The translations under genes and the position numbers were made by a program. A stretch of 64,000 bases of DNA, from positions 1 to 64,000 of the forward strand of contig NZ_JFZB01000012.1 of NCBI RefSeq assembly GCF_000740785.1. Direction: 5' to 3'. Below the pieces are notes generated by a model, which searched no databases, had not been told where the DNA came from, and saw only the letters and a program-made list of their open reading frames with translations. The DNA is from Paenirhodobacter enshiensis. GTDB taxonomy: Bacteria; Pseudomonadota; Alphaproteobacteria; Rhodobacterales; Rhodobacteraceae. Position 1 is the first letter of the stretch; every line of letters starts with the position of its first letter. This document shows positions 26,391 to 35,495 of this stretch, in pieces.

Positions 26391-29108
26391 CTAGCTCAGC
26401 GCGATGCCGCTGCCGCCGCTCGCGGCGCTTACGGTGTCCAGTCCGCCATCGGCGACGACGCGGCCCCGGTCGAACATGATGATGCGTCCGAACAGATGTG
26501 CAAGGCGTGTATTGGTCAGAACCCAGATCACGCTGGCTCCGTCGCCGCGTTCGGTCACGGTGGCGACGACGGCGCATACGATCCGTTCCTGCGTGCGCGG
26601 ATCGACGGCCGAGAGCGACTTGTCGAACACGTAATATTCGGACTGCCGGATCAGCGCGCGGGCGATGTTCAGCTTCTGGCGCTGTGCGAGCGACAACCGC
26701 CGGCCGCCCACACCGATGTTGACGCCAAGCCCCAGCTCCATCACCCGCCGCGTCAGCCCCGCCTCGTCAAGGGCGGCGACCACCGCGGCGCGCACCGACT
26801 GTCCGGCGCGCGTGCCGGTGTCGCGACTTTTGCCGAACAACACGTTTTCCATCAGCGTGGCCGAGCGCATGTAGCGCATCGGATCGTATGGCTCGATCAT
26901 CGCGCGCAGCTCGGGGCTGATCTCGCGGTGAATGGCGTTGCGCGCCTCGACCACGCTGCGGGCAAGCTCCGGCGTCATCAGTCCGAAGCGCTGCACCGGC
27001 TCGACATAGAACATCGCCAGCCGGATCAGCCCCATCCGGTCATCGCGCGTGGCCTCGGACAGGCCGCCCGGCGTCACGCGCAACACCAGCTGGCGCAGGT
27101 CGGGGATGTCCTCCATCGTCAGATAAGGCAGATCGTTGAGCAGAACGTCCTGCGCCGGATCGTCGCCGAGCAGTTCCAGCAGCGTCGTTGCCATCCCGAG
27201 CCCGAGGTCGAACAGCTGTCCCGCCAGCCCGCCCCGCATCATGATCGAGCGCACCTCGGGGCTTTGGATGATCCGCGGCATCTGGGTCATCGGATCCTCG
27301 AGCGTGCCGAACAGCAGGTTCTCGGCGATGGTCGCCTCCTCGTTGTAGCGGTCGCGCTCGAAGGGAACGACATGGGCGTCGATGCGGCCGGCGTCGATGC
27401 CGGCGCGCAGCGCGTGGCGGATCTCGACCAGGCGGCGGGTGAGGTCAGGTTTCTCCAGCGGATCGACATGCGACATCAGACCTAGGCCGAGAATGTCGTC
27501 CTGCATCTCGGTCACGCTCAGCGCCGCCATCACCGCGTCCGGAATATCATGGGCGCCGCGGGCATTCGGCGCGACGCTTTCGACATCGAGCCAGTCGGCA
27601 TCCATGTCGAGCGGCGGATTGCCCGCCGCGCGGGCCTCGGTCTGGCACCACTGGAACTGTCGGGCGGTCGCACCGCTGCGCCTGGGGGAGGGGCCGGGGG
27701 CGTGGCGCAGCCCATAAAGCAGATTGTCGAGAAGGCTGCCGTAGAAGAAATACCCCTCTGCCGGCACATAGGTGATCTGGCGTCCCGCCACGCCCTCGGG
27801 CAGCTCGAGCAGACTGACATCGCCCGCGGCGAGCTTGCCGGAGGCGGGCCAGATCGCGCGCCCGATCGCGGCGGCGAAGGCCTCGGCCCCGCCACCATGG
27901 TCATCGACGAGGGCGACGGTCTCGGAGCGGCCGATATGCAGCGTGGTGTGATCGAGAAGCAGATTGCCGCTGTCGTCGCGCAGCACAAGGCTGCTGGCGT
28001 TGAGCGGTCCGGGCAGTCGCGCCAGCCCCGGCATCACGCGCTGCACCGTCTCGGGGATCAGCTCGTCGACGCGGAACTGCTCCACTACCTGCTCGTATTT
28101 CACCTCGACGTCCTGACGTGCCTGATCCCAGTCGATCAGCTCTTTCAGCGGCCCCGGAAGTTCCTTGTAGGCGTTGATGACGGCGACCAGCTGCCCGACA
28201 TCGAGCGTGCCGCGGATCGTCAGCCAGCCGCCGAGCAGGTAGAACACGAAGGGCGTCACCTGCGCGAGGAAGTTGTTCAGGAATTTCACCATGAACTTCC
28301 ACTGATACAGGTCGTAGCGGATGCGGAAGATCTCGCCCAGACGGCGCGACAGATCGGCGCGTTCGAGGTTGGTGGTGTCGAGCGCATGGACCGTGACGAT
28401 GCCGTCCATGATCTCGTTGACCCGGCCCGAGAGCTGGCGTGCGGTCAGCTGCCGCTCGCGGCCGAGCGCGATCAGCCGGCGCCGCATCCGCGGGATGATC
28501 AGCCCCTGCACCGCCGCGATCCCTCCCGCCAGCGCGCCGAGCCACAGGCTTTGCATCAGGATGAACAAAAGCGCGGCCAGCGCCTGCCCGCCGAGCATCA
28601 GCGGCTGCACGAAGGCATCGCCGGTGAAGCCGCCCAACGGCTCCACCTCGTCCTTGATCATGCTGGCGGCTTCGGCGGGTTTCAGGCGGCGGAACTGTGC
28701 GGGCGGGAAGCGAAGTAACCGGTCAACCAGCTCGTAGCGGATCCGGCGCAACAGCCGCTCGCCCATCCGGCCCTTGAACGTGTTGATGTAAAGTTTGAAG
28801 ACCCCGTTCACCACCACGAGGCCCAGGAAGGTCAGGCTGAGCGCGATCAGCATCCCCATCCGGTCGAGATCGAGGCCGGGGAAAAGCTCGACCTTGCCGA
28901 TCAGCGGGATGTCGGGCGCCCAGTGCAGGAAGCGCTGCGTTGCGCCCGGCTCGGTGAAGCCCATGCCCTGGATCGGGCCGTTGACGATCTGCTTGGGCAG
29001 GTCGAAAGACAGATAATAGGGGATCATCGACAACAGGACCACCGCAAGCACCCAGATCTGCTCGCGGCGGGTATGGGTCCAGATGTAGCGCGTCAGGCTC
29101 TTGTCCAT
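26391..29108 (-). CDS. ABC-exporter-like protein with degenerate, enlarged ATPase domain
   Basis: This 905-residue protein starts with a type IV ABC exporter membrane domain (about residues 1-310, six helices). Its ATPase part is oversized (about 365-890 instead of about 240 residues) and has lost its catalytic residues. The Walker A region reads VDDHGGGAE at 401-409 with no GK[ST]. The signature is LSLAQ at 805-809. Walker B is YYVFDKSLSAVD with K830 where the catalytic Glu should be, and the H-loop reads LTNTRLA. Q-loop-like elements occur three times: SLLDNLLYG (458), TIAENLLFG (593) and TLMENVLFG (751). It may be a pseudo-ATPase scaffold or a cAMP-gated translocator with the neighbouring cNMP-binding protein. 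Start ATG chosen at MDKSLTRYIW. Confidence 0.8.
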   Translation of the reverse strand: MDKSLTRYIWTHTRREQIWVLAVVLLSMIPYYLSFDLPKQIVNGPIQGMGFTEPGATQRFLHWAPDIPLIGKVELFPGLDLDRMGMLIALSLTFLGLVVVNGVFKLYINTFKGRMGERLLRRIRYELVDRLLRFPPAQFRRLKPAEAASMIKDEVEPLGGFTGDAFVQPLMLGGQALAALLFILMQSLWLGALAGGIAAVQGLIIPRMRRRLIALGRERQLTARQLSGRVNEIMDGIVTVHALDTTNLERADLSRRLGEIFRIRYDLYQWKFMVKFLNNFLAQVTPFVFYLLGGWLTIRGTLDVGQLVAVINAYKELPGPLKELIDWDQARQDVEVKYEQVVEQFRVDELIPETVQRVMPGLARLPGPLNASSLVLRDDSGNLLLDHTTLHIGRSETVALVDDHGGGAEAFAAAIGRAIWPASGKLAAGDVSLLELPEGVAGRQITYVPAEGYFFYGSLLDNLLYGLRHAPGPSPRRSGATARQFQWCQTEARAAGNPPLDMDADWLDVESVAPNARGAHDIPDAVMAALSVTEMQDDILGLGLMSHVDPLEKPDLTRRLVEIRHALRAGIDAGRIDAHVVPFERDRYNEEATIAENLLFGTLEDPMTQMPRIIQSPEVRSIMMRGGLAGQLFDLGLGMATTLLELLGDDPAQDVLLNDLPYLTMEDIPDLRQLVLRVTPGGLSEATRDDRMGLIRLAMFYVEPVQRFGLMTPELARSVVEARNAIHREISPELRAMIEPYDPMRYMRSATLMENVLFGKSRDTGTRAGQSVRAAVVAALDEAGLTRRVMELGLGVNIGVGGRRLSLAQRQKLNIARALIRQSEYYVFDKSLSAVDPRTQERIVCAVVATVTERGDGASVIWVLTNTRLAHLFGRIIMFDRGRVVADGGLDTVSAASGGSGIALS

Positions 29109-29187
29109 CGGGGCTGTCCTGTCTTCGGGCCTTTTCGTGCGGCCCGTCTGCGGGCCTGTCCGGGGGGCTTTCGGTTGGCCGCGTGCC

Positions 29188-30531
29188 TCACGCCTTGACG
29201 ATATGGGGCGCGGCGATCCCGTGCCGGCCCATCGCGTTGCGGGTATCGAGCACGAGATCCGACCAGCGCGCAAGCGCGGCATAATCCGTCGCGTCGTGAT
29301 CGGTCGCGATCACCACCGCGTCAAAGCCGCGGATCGTCGCCTCGTCCCAGTCGACCGAGCGCATCCCCTTCAGATCCATGTATTCGCGGGTGCGCGGGAT
29401 CTCGGGGACGAAGGGGTCGTGATAGGCCACCTCGGCGCCGCGCTCGCGGATCAGTTCGAGGAGTTTCAGCGACGGGCTTTCGCGGATGTCGGGGACGTTC
29501 TTCTTGTAGGCGAGGCCGAGCACCAGCACCTTCGAGCGGCTGAGCGCCTTGCCCGCCACCCGGTCGAGCGCCTGCCCGAGGCGATCCGTCACGTGATGCG
29601 GCATCGAGGTGTTGATCTCGCCCGCCAGTTCGATGAAGCGGGTGGGCTGGTCGTATTCGCGCGATTTCCACGTCAGGTAGAACGGGTCGATCGGGATGCA
29701 ATGCCCGCCGAGGCCCGGCCCCGGATAGAACGGCATGTAGCCGAAGGGCTTCGATTTCGCGGCCTCGATCACCTCCCAGACGTCGATGCCCATCGCGTCG
29801 TAGACGAGTTTCAGCTCGTTCACCAAGGCGATGTTCACGCAACGGAAAATGTTCTCGGTCAGCTTCACCGCCTCGGCGGTGGCGTTGGTCGAGACCGGCA
29901 CGACCTTGTGCACGAAGCCGCCGTAGAACGCTTCCATCAGCATCGCGGCGTCGGCGCCGTCGCCCGCGACGACCTTGGGGATGGTCACGGTCTCGAACTG
30001 GCGGTTGCCGGGGTCTTCGCGCTCGGGCGAGAAGCCGAGGAAGAAATCCACCCCCGATTTCAGCCCGCCCGCCTCGAGGATCGGGCGCACCACGTCATCG
30101 GTGGTGCCGGGATAGGTGGTCGATTCGAGGCTGATGAGCTGGCCCTTGCGCAGATGCCCGGCGACCGAGCGCGCGGTGGCCTCGATGAAGCTCAGATCCG
30201 GGGTGCGGTGCGCGGTCAGCGGCGTCGGCACACAGATCGCGATGCAGTCGCATTCCGCCAGCTCGGCGAAATCGCAGGTGGCGCGGAAATGGCCGCTGTC
30301 GCGCATCTCGTTCAGCGTGGCGTCGGGCACCGCCTCGATATAGCTGCGGCCGGCGGCGATGGCCTCCATCTTGGAGGGGTCGATGTCGAAGCCGGTGACT
30401 TTGAAGCCGCCGCGCGCCATCGCGATCGCGAGAGGCAGCCCCACATATCCGAGGCCGATCACCGCGGCGCGCGCCTCGCGCGTGCCGATCCGCGCGGCGA
30501 GATCCGCCGCCTGTTGCGAGAAGCTGCTCAC
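29188..30531 (-). CDS. Nucleotide-sugar dehydrogenase (UDP-GlcNAc 6-dehydrogenase/WbpA-like)
   Basis: This 447-residue enzyme oxidises C6 of a UDP-hexose to the uronic acid in two NAD+ steps, supplying a sugar acid for glycan synthesis. The NAD motif is G26-L-G28-Y-V-G31, the catalytic cysteine is C278 in GPGLGGHCIPIDPFYL, and K223/N227 precede it in AVKLTENIFR. LESTTYPGTTDD near residue 135 and GLAYKKNVPDIRESPSLKLLE near residue 345 place it closer to the WbpA/UDP-GlcNAc group than to UDP-glucose dehydrogenases. It is 79 bp upstream of the pseudo-ABC gene on the same strand and divergent from a glycosyltransferase gene across 178 bp. Confidence 0.88.
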   Translation of the reverse strand: MSSFSQQAADLAARIGTREARAAVIGLGYVGLPLAIAMARGGFKVTGFDIDPSKMEAIAAGRSYIEAVPDATLNEMRDSGHFRATCDFAELAECDCIAICVPTPLTAHRTPDLSFIEATARSVAGHLRKGQLISLESTTYPGTTDDVVRPILEAGGLKSGVDFFLGFSPEREDPGNRQFETVTIPKVVAGDGADAAMLMEAFYGGFVHKVVPVSTNATAEAVKLTENIFRCVNIALVNELKLVYDAMGIDVWEVIEAAKSKPFGYMPFYPGPGLGGHCIPIDPFYLTWKSREYDQPTRFIELAGEINTSMPHHVTDRLGQALDRVAGKALSRSKVLVLGLAYKKNVPDIRESPSLKLLELIRERGAEVAYHDPFVPEIPRTREYMDLKGMRSVDWDEATIRGFDAVVIATDHDATDYAALARWSDLVLDTRNAMGRHGIAAPHIVKA

Positions 30532-30709
30532 CGCTCTCTCCTTCCGTCCGTCTTCCCTCTGACCTGTGCGGAATTTGCCGCCAAGTCAATTGCCTTGCCG
30601 GCGCCGGGGCGCACAGGGGCTGCGCGCGGCCGGGGGGCATCTGTTCACCTCGCGTCCCCGGACCTATAGTCCGGCCCGGGATCGACGGGGGCACGGGGAG
30701 GCCGGACGG

Positions 30710-31795
30710 ATGCGGATCGCGTTTTACGCGCCTCTGAAGGCGCCCGATCATCCGGTGCCCTCGGGAGACCGGCTGATGGCGGGGCTGCTGATGCGCGCGC
30801 TCGGGATGGCCGGGCATGAGGTTCGCCTCGCCTCGCACCTGCGGCCGTTCCTGCGCGACCCGGATGCGGGCGCGCTCTCCGGTTTCCGGGCCGAGGCCGC
30901 GGCGGAGGCCGCCCGGCTGCGCGCGTTGTGGGCGGATGCGCCGCCCGATCTGTGGTTCAGCTATCATCCTTATTACAAATCGCCCGATCTCCTCGGCCCC
31001 GGTCTGTCTCGCGAGCTCGGCATCCCTTACGTGACGGCGGAAAGTTCGTGGTCGGCGCGGCGCACGGCCGGCGACTGGGGCGCGGCACAGGATGCGGTGC
31101 GCGAGGGGCTCTCACTCGCCGCGCTCAACCTGTGCATGACGGCGCGCGACCTTGCGGGGATTCTGGCGGGCGTGCCCGCGGCCCGCACCGCGCGGCTGAT
31201 GCCGTTCATCGAGGCCGCGCCGTTTCTCGCCCGCCCGCCCCGGCCGGAGCCCGGCCATCTGATCACCGTGGCGATGATGCGGCCGGGCGACAAGCTGTCG
31301 AGCTATCGGGCACTTGCCGCGGCGCTGCGCGATCTCGGCCCGGGCTGGCGCCTGTCGGTCGCGGGCGACGGGCCGGCGGCGGCCGAGGTGAAGGCGGCCT
31401 TCACGGGGCTGCCGGTCACCTTCCTCGGCGCGCTCTCCCCCGCCGAAGTCGCGGATCTGCTGTCGCGCGGTGCCGCCTATGTCTGGCCCGGCCATGGCGA
31501 GGCTTACGGTCTCGCCTATCTCGAAGCGCAGGCGGCGGGCCTTCCGGTGGTGGCCGAGGCGACGGCGGGCGTGCCCGAGGTGGTGCGCGACGGCGCGACC
31601 GGGGTTCTGGTGCCCGAACGCGATACCGCGGCCTTCACTGCCGCGCTGCGCCGTCTGCTTGACGATGCGGCGTTGCGCGACCGCATGGCCCTTGCGGCCC
31701 GCGCTTTCCTGCGCGACGAACGCGACATCGCGCCGGCGGCCGCGATGCTCGGCCGCCAGCTTTCCGCCGTGACAGGAGCCTCCGATGAGCGATGA
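30710..31795 (+). CDS. Family 4-like glycosyltransferase
   Basis: This 361-residue GT-B glycosyltransferase has the N-terminal MRIAFYAPLKAPDHPVPSGDRLMAG and a C-terminal donor domain. The donor domain contains RAYVWPGHGEAYGLAYLEAQAAGLPVVAE (E-x7-E type motif near residue 270) and DGATGVLVPERDTAAFTAAL. It transfers a sugar from an activated donor to a lipid- or glycan-linked acceptor in the cytoplasm. The first ATG after CGGGGAGG is used. Its end overlaps the deacetylase-like gene by 11 bp, so the two are translationally coupled. Donor and acceptor are unknown; the uronic acid made by the divergent dehydrogenase is a reasonable candidate. Confidence 0.82.
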   Translation: MRIAFYAPLKAPDHPVPSGDRLMAGLLMRALGMAGHEVRLASHLRPFLRDPDAGALSGFRAEAAAEAARLRALWADAPPDLWFSYHPYYKSPDLLGPGLSRELGIPYVTAESSWSARRTAGDWGAAQDAVREGLSLAALNLCMTARDLAGILAGVPAARTARLMPFIEAAPFLARPPRPEPGHLITVAMMRPGDKLSSYRALAAALRDLGPGWRLSVAGDGPAAAEVKAAFTGLPVTFLGALSPAEVADLLSRGAAYVWPGHGEAYGLAYLEAQAAGLPVVAEATAGVPEVVRDGATGVLVPERDTAAFTAALRRLLDDAALRDRMALAARAFLRDERDIAPAAAMLGRQLSAVTGASDER

Positions 31796-32546
31796 TACCT
31801 CCGCCGTGCTGATCCGCGCCCTCGATGCGGCCCATGCGGCCGGGCGCGAGGTCCGGTTCTGGCTGCGCGATGACGATGCGGTGGCGCCCACCCCGGCGCT
31901 CGACCGGCTTTTGACGCTGAGCGCGGCCGAGGGCGTGCCGGTGACCCTTGCCGTGATCCCGCGCGATACCGGCGCGGCGCTGGCCGAACGTCTGGCCTCC
32001 GCGCCGCTCGCCCGTGTCGCGGTGCATGGCTGGGCGCATGAGAACCACGCCTTGCCGCCGCGCAAGAAGCAGGAGCTCGGCCCCGACCGGCCGGCGGAAA
32101 CCGTGCTGGCCGAGATCGCGCGCGGGCGGGAAAAGCTGAGCGCGCTGCACGGCGCCCGGCTGCTGCCGCTGCTGGTGCCGCCGTGGAACCGCATTGCGCC
32201 CGGGGTGGTGGCGGGGCTGCCGGCGCTCGGCTTCACGGCGCTCTCGACCTTCGGGCCGGAGGATCCGACCGCACCGATGCGCGCGATCAACACCCATGTC
32301 GATCCGATCGACTGGCACGGCAGCCGCAGCCTGTGTCCGGAAGCGGCGTTGTGGCAAGGCGCGGCGCAGCGGGTTGCGGATCTCGGGACGGGGCCGGTTG
32401 AGGGGACGGTCGGTCTGCTGACCCATCACCTCGTGCATGACGCGGCGATCTGGGATTTCGTCGAGCGCTTCATCGCACTCACCCGGGCGCATCCGGCGTG
32501 TCGCTGGATCGACCCGGCCGAGGTCATCGCCAGCTCTTCCAGGTGA
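31785..32546 (+). CDS. Polysaccharide deacetylase-like protein
   Basis: This 253-residue protein resembles the NodB/CE4 superfamily of carbohydrate esterases in a shortened, cytoplasmic form. FWLRDDDAVAPTPALDRLL near residue 25 holds the leading aspartates. VHGWAHENHALPP near residue 79 supplies the paired histidines, PPWNRIAPGVV near residue 134 matches the RPPYG region, and TVGLLTHHLVHD near residue 209 holds the late histidine. There is no signal peptide. It overlaps the glycosyltransferase upstream by 11 bp and the convergent GT32 gene by 23 bp. Removal of an N-acetyl group from a nucleotide- or lipid-linked sugar is likely; activity is unproven. Confidence 0.75.
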   Translation: MSDDTSAVLIRALDAAHAAGREVRFWLRDDDAVAPTPALDRLLTLSAAEGVPVTLAVIPRDTGAALAERLASAPLARVAVHGWAHENHALPPRKKQELGPDRPAETVLAEIARGREKLSALHGARLLPLLVPPWNRIAPGVVAGLPALGFTALSTFGPEDPTAPMRAINTHVDPIDWHGSRSLCPEAALWQGAAQRVADLGTGPVEGTVGLLTHHLVHDAAIWDFVERFIALTRAHPACRWIDPAEVIASSSR

Positions 32547-33489
32547 ACATCAGCGCATCGGTTGCCTGCGCCGTGGCCTCGGCCTCGGCGAGCGTCGCGG
32601 TGTCGGGCAGATCGGGGGCGACGGTGCCCATGGGCGGCAGGGTCAGCGGGCATTGCCGGGCGACCAGCGTGAAGATCACCGGCCCCGACACCCACCAGGC
32701 CGGGGCGCGCGGGATCAGCCGCATCGCCTCTGGCACCGCGCGGGCAAGCGCGGTCATCGCCGGATGGCCCGCCGGCGCGCCGATCAGGTAATTGCCCAGC
32801 ATCACCGCCCCCGCCCCGGTCAGCCGCGGCGCGGCCTCGGCCAGAGCGATCAGCCCGATCAGCGGCACACGGGTTTCAAGCGTGCCTTTCGCCGGAAACC
32901 AGTCGGCATCGAGATAGACCCCGCCCTCGGTCGCGAGGATCGCATAGCGCGCGACGTCGACCGCACCCGGATAATCGCCCAATGCCAGCATGGCGCGAAA
33001 CGCCGGATCGCGGTCGATGGCCAGCGCGGCAAGATCGGCCTCGCGCCACAGCCGGTGCCGCCAGCCGCCGCGCGCCGCGTGCGCTTGCCAGCGGGCGATA
33101 TTGACCGGCACCGGCCTCGGCCCGATCCAGATCTGATGCAGCACCCGCGGCACCGGGGTGGTAGCCATCTCTCTCGCGCGCGCGATTTCGCCGGCACTCA
33201 GTCGCGCGGCGGGGGCGAGGGTCTCGGGCGGCGGCCCTTGCGTCACCTGCCAGCCCAGGGCCTCGGCGCGCGCCCCCTCGGCCCGCGCAAGCCGGCCCAG
33301 AACCGCATGAAGCCGACGCGGCACCCCCGCCGCCGTCAGAGGCCCCATCGCGCCGCCGTCGTGTGCGGGAAGTGCCGTCAGAATCGCCCGCGCCCCTGCG
33401 CTGTCGCCTGCCGCGATGGCGTCTTTCGCGGCCTGCAACTGGCTGTCGAACCAATGCTTTTCGGGGGGCGTGTCGCGGGCGTCGGGCAT
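32524..33489 (-). CDS. GT32-like glycosyltransferase with DXD motif
   Basis: This 321-residue protein has the capsular-type glycosyltransferase (GT32/DXD) pattern. VPRVLHQIWIGPRPVP lies at 113-128, GDYPGAVDVARYAILATEGG at 171-190 and the metal-binding D194-A-D196 in GVYLDADWF. The N-terminal ~100 residues form a helical region rich in alanine, perhaps a TPR-like acceptor-binding arm. The start ATG follows GGAAAGGA. It lies alone on the minus strand between two plus-strand glycan operons and overlaps the deacetylase-like gene at its end. It likely adds one sugar to the same glycan. Confidence 0.8.
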   Translation of the reverse strand: MPDARDTPPEKHWFDSQLQAAKDAIAAGDSAGARAILTALPAHDGGAMGPLTAAGVPRRLHAVLGRLARAEGARAEALGWQVTQGPPPETLAPAARLSAGEIARAREMATTPVPRVLHQIWIGPRPVPVNIARWQAHAARGGWRHRLWREADLAALAIDRDPAFRAMLALGDYPGAVDVARYAILATEGGVYLDADWFPAKGTLETRVPLIGLIALAEAAPRLTGAGAVMLGNYLIGAPAGHPAMTALARAVPEAMRLIPRAPAWWVSGPVIFTLVARQCPLTLPPMGTVAPDLPDTATLAEAEATAQATDALMFTWKSWR

Positions 33490-33614
33490 CTGGCATCCTT
33501 TCCGCGCCATGCTGACCGCCCCCGCCCCCCGACACAAGAGCCCGCGCGCATCCCCACGCATGGACACAGCCCCCGCGCTGGTCTAGCGTCGGGCTCACAA
33601 CCCCCGGAGGGCCG

Positions 33615-35495
33615 ATGTCGGAACCGCGAGATTTGCTGCGCATCGAAGAGCTGAGCGTGACCTTCCCGCTCTATGGCGGCCGCATCGAGGCGGTGCGCAA
33701 GGCCTCGATGCGGCTGCTGCCCGGACGGGTGACGGCGCTGGTCGGTCAGTCGGGATCGGGCAAGTCGGTGATCGGGCGCACGATTCTGGGCATCCAGCCG
33801 AAGACCGCCGAGGTCTCGGGCCGCATCCTGTTCGACGATCCTGCCGCGCCCGCGGGGCACGTCACCGATCTGCGCGCCCTGCCGCGCGACGGCCGCGCCA
33901 TCCGCAAGCTGCGCGGCGCCCGGATCGGGATGATCTTTCAGGAGCCGATGACCTCGTTCTCGCCGGTCCATACCATCGGCAACCAGATCGACGAGGCGCT
34001 GCGCATCCACAGCATCCTTAGCCCGGCGGAGCGGCGCGAGAAGGTCCTCGACATGCTGGCGCTGGTGGGCTTCCCGGCGCCGAAACAGGTCATCGGCATG
34101 TATCCGTTCGAGCTGTCGGGGGGGATGCGGCAGCGCGCGATGATCGCGATGGCGCTGATCTGCGATCCGGCCCTGCTGATCGCGGACGAGCCGACGACGG
34201 CACTCGACGTCACCATTCAGGCACAGATCCTGCGGCTGTTGCGCGATCTGCAAGAGCGCCTCGGCATGGCGATGCTGCTGGTGACGCACGATCTGGGCGT
34301 GGTCGCCAATGTCGCCGATGAGGTCGTGGTGATGTATCAGGGCGAGGTGATGGAGGCGGGGACCACTGACGACATCTTCCGCCGCCCCTCGCACCCCTAT
34401 CTGCGCGCGCTGATGAATGCCGTGCCGCGCTTCGACATGGCGCGGGAGGAGCGTTTGGCGCCGCTCGTGCCGGTCGCGACCGATACCAGGCGGCTGATGT
34501 CGGCGTGTCGCGTCGCCGCCCCCGTCGCGGGCGCGAACCCGGTGCTGCTGTCGGTGCGTGGGCTGACCAAGACCTTCACCCCGCGCACCGGGCGCGGGCT
34601 GTTCGGCCCGCGGGCCGAGCCGATGCGCGCCGTCGATGACGTGAGTTTCGACATCCGCCGCGGCGAGACGCTCGGTCTTGTCGGCGAGTCGGGGTCTGGC
34701 AAGACCACGGTCGGCAAGATGGTGGTGCGCGCGATCACGCCCGACGCCGGGCAGGTGCTGCTTGCGGGCGAGGACGTTCTCGCGGCGCGGGGGGCGGACC
34801 TAGACCGGCTGCGCCAGCGCGTGCAGATGGTGTTTCAGGATCCGGTCTCGTCGCTCTCGCCGCATATGACGGTGGGCTCCATCCTGACCGAACCCCTTGA
34901 GATCCATCACCGCGGCGACCGCGCCGCACGGCACGAGGCGGCGCTCGCGCTGATCCGCTCCGTCGGGCTGATGGAGCGCGACCTGATCCGCTATCCGCAC
35001 AGTTTCTCGGGCGGGCAGCGCCAGCGCATCGGCATCGCCCGTGCCCTCGCGCTTGGCCCCGAGCTGATCGTGTGCGACGAGGCGACCTCGGCGCTCGATG
35101 TCTCGGTTCAGGCGCAGGTGCTGAACCTGCTGCGCGATCTGCAACGCGATCTGGGGCTGACCTATCTGTTCGTGTCGCACAATCTGGCGGTGGTGAATTA
35201 CATGGCCGACCGGATCGCGGTGATGCAGTCGGGCCGCATCGTCGAGATCGCGCCGCGTGAGGTGCTGATGCGCACCCCCGCCCATCCCTATACCCGCGCG
35301 CTTCTGGCGGCCGTCCCCCATGCCGACCCTGACCATCCGCTCGATTTCACGCGGGTGGGCGAGGGACGGTCGAGCAAGCACTGGCCCGCGGCCTTCCGCC
35401 CGGAGCCGGGCGCGGCGATGACCGCGGTCGATCTGGGCGACGGGCACCGGGTGCTCGCCCGCGCCGATGCCGACATGTCGGAGCTGATGCCATGA
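33615..35495 (+). CDS. Fused dual-ATPase of a peptide/oligosaccharide ABC importer
   Basis: This 626-residue protein carries two complete ABC ATPase domains in tandem, the DppD-DppF fusion layout seen in YejF and GsiA. Walker A motifs are GQSGSGKS at 44-51 and GESGSGKT at 357-364. Signatures are LSGGMRQRAMIAMAL and FSGGQRQRIGIARAL, with Walker B LLIADEPTTALD and LIVCDEATSALD. The oligopeptide-type C-terminal extension HPYLRALMNAVPR appears after the first domain and HPYTRALLAAVPH after the second. It is the first gene of a seven-gene plus-strand run and overlaps the binding-protein gene by 4 bp. Confidence 0.92.
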   Translation: MSEPRDLLRIEELSVTFPLYGGRIEAVRKASMRLLPGRVTALVGQSGSGKSVIGRTILGIQPKTAEVSGRILFDDPAAPAGHVTDLRALPRDGRAIRKLRGARIGMIFQEPMTSFSPVHTIGNQIDEALRIHSILSPAERREKVLDMLALVGFPAPKQVIGMYPFELSGGMRQRAMIAMALICDPALLIADEPTTALDVTIQAQILRLLRDLQERLGMAMLLVTHDLGVVANVADEVVVMYQGEVMEAGTTDDIFRRPSHPYLRALMNAVPRFDMAREERLAPLVPVATDTRRLMSACRVAAPVAGANPVLLSVRGLTKTFTPRTGRGLFGPRAEPMRAVDDVSFDIRRGETLGLVGESGSGKTTVGKMVVRAITPDAGQVLLAGEDVLAARGADLDRLRQRVQMVFQDPVSSLSPHMTVGSILTEPLEIHHRGDRAARHEAALALIRSVGLMERDLIRYPHSFSGGQRQRIGIARALALGPELIVCDEATSALDVSVQAQVLNLLRDLQRDLGLTYLFVSHNLAVVNYMADRIAVMQSGRIVEIAPREVLMRTPAHPYTRALLAAVPHADPDHPLDFTRVGEGRSSKHWPAAFRPEPGAAMTAVDLGDGHRVLARADADMSELMP

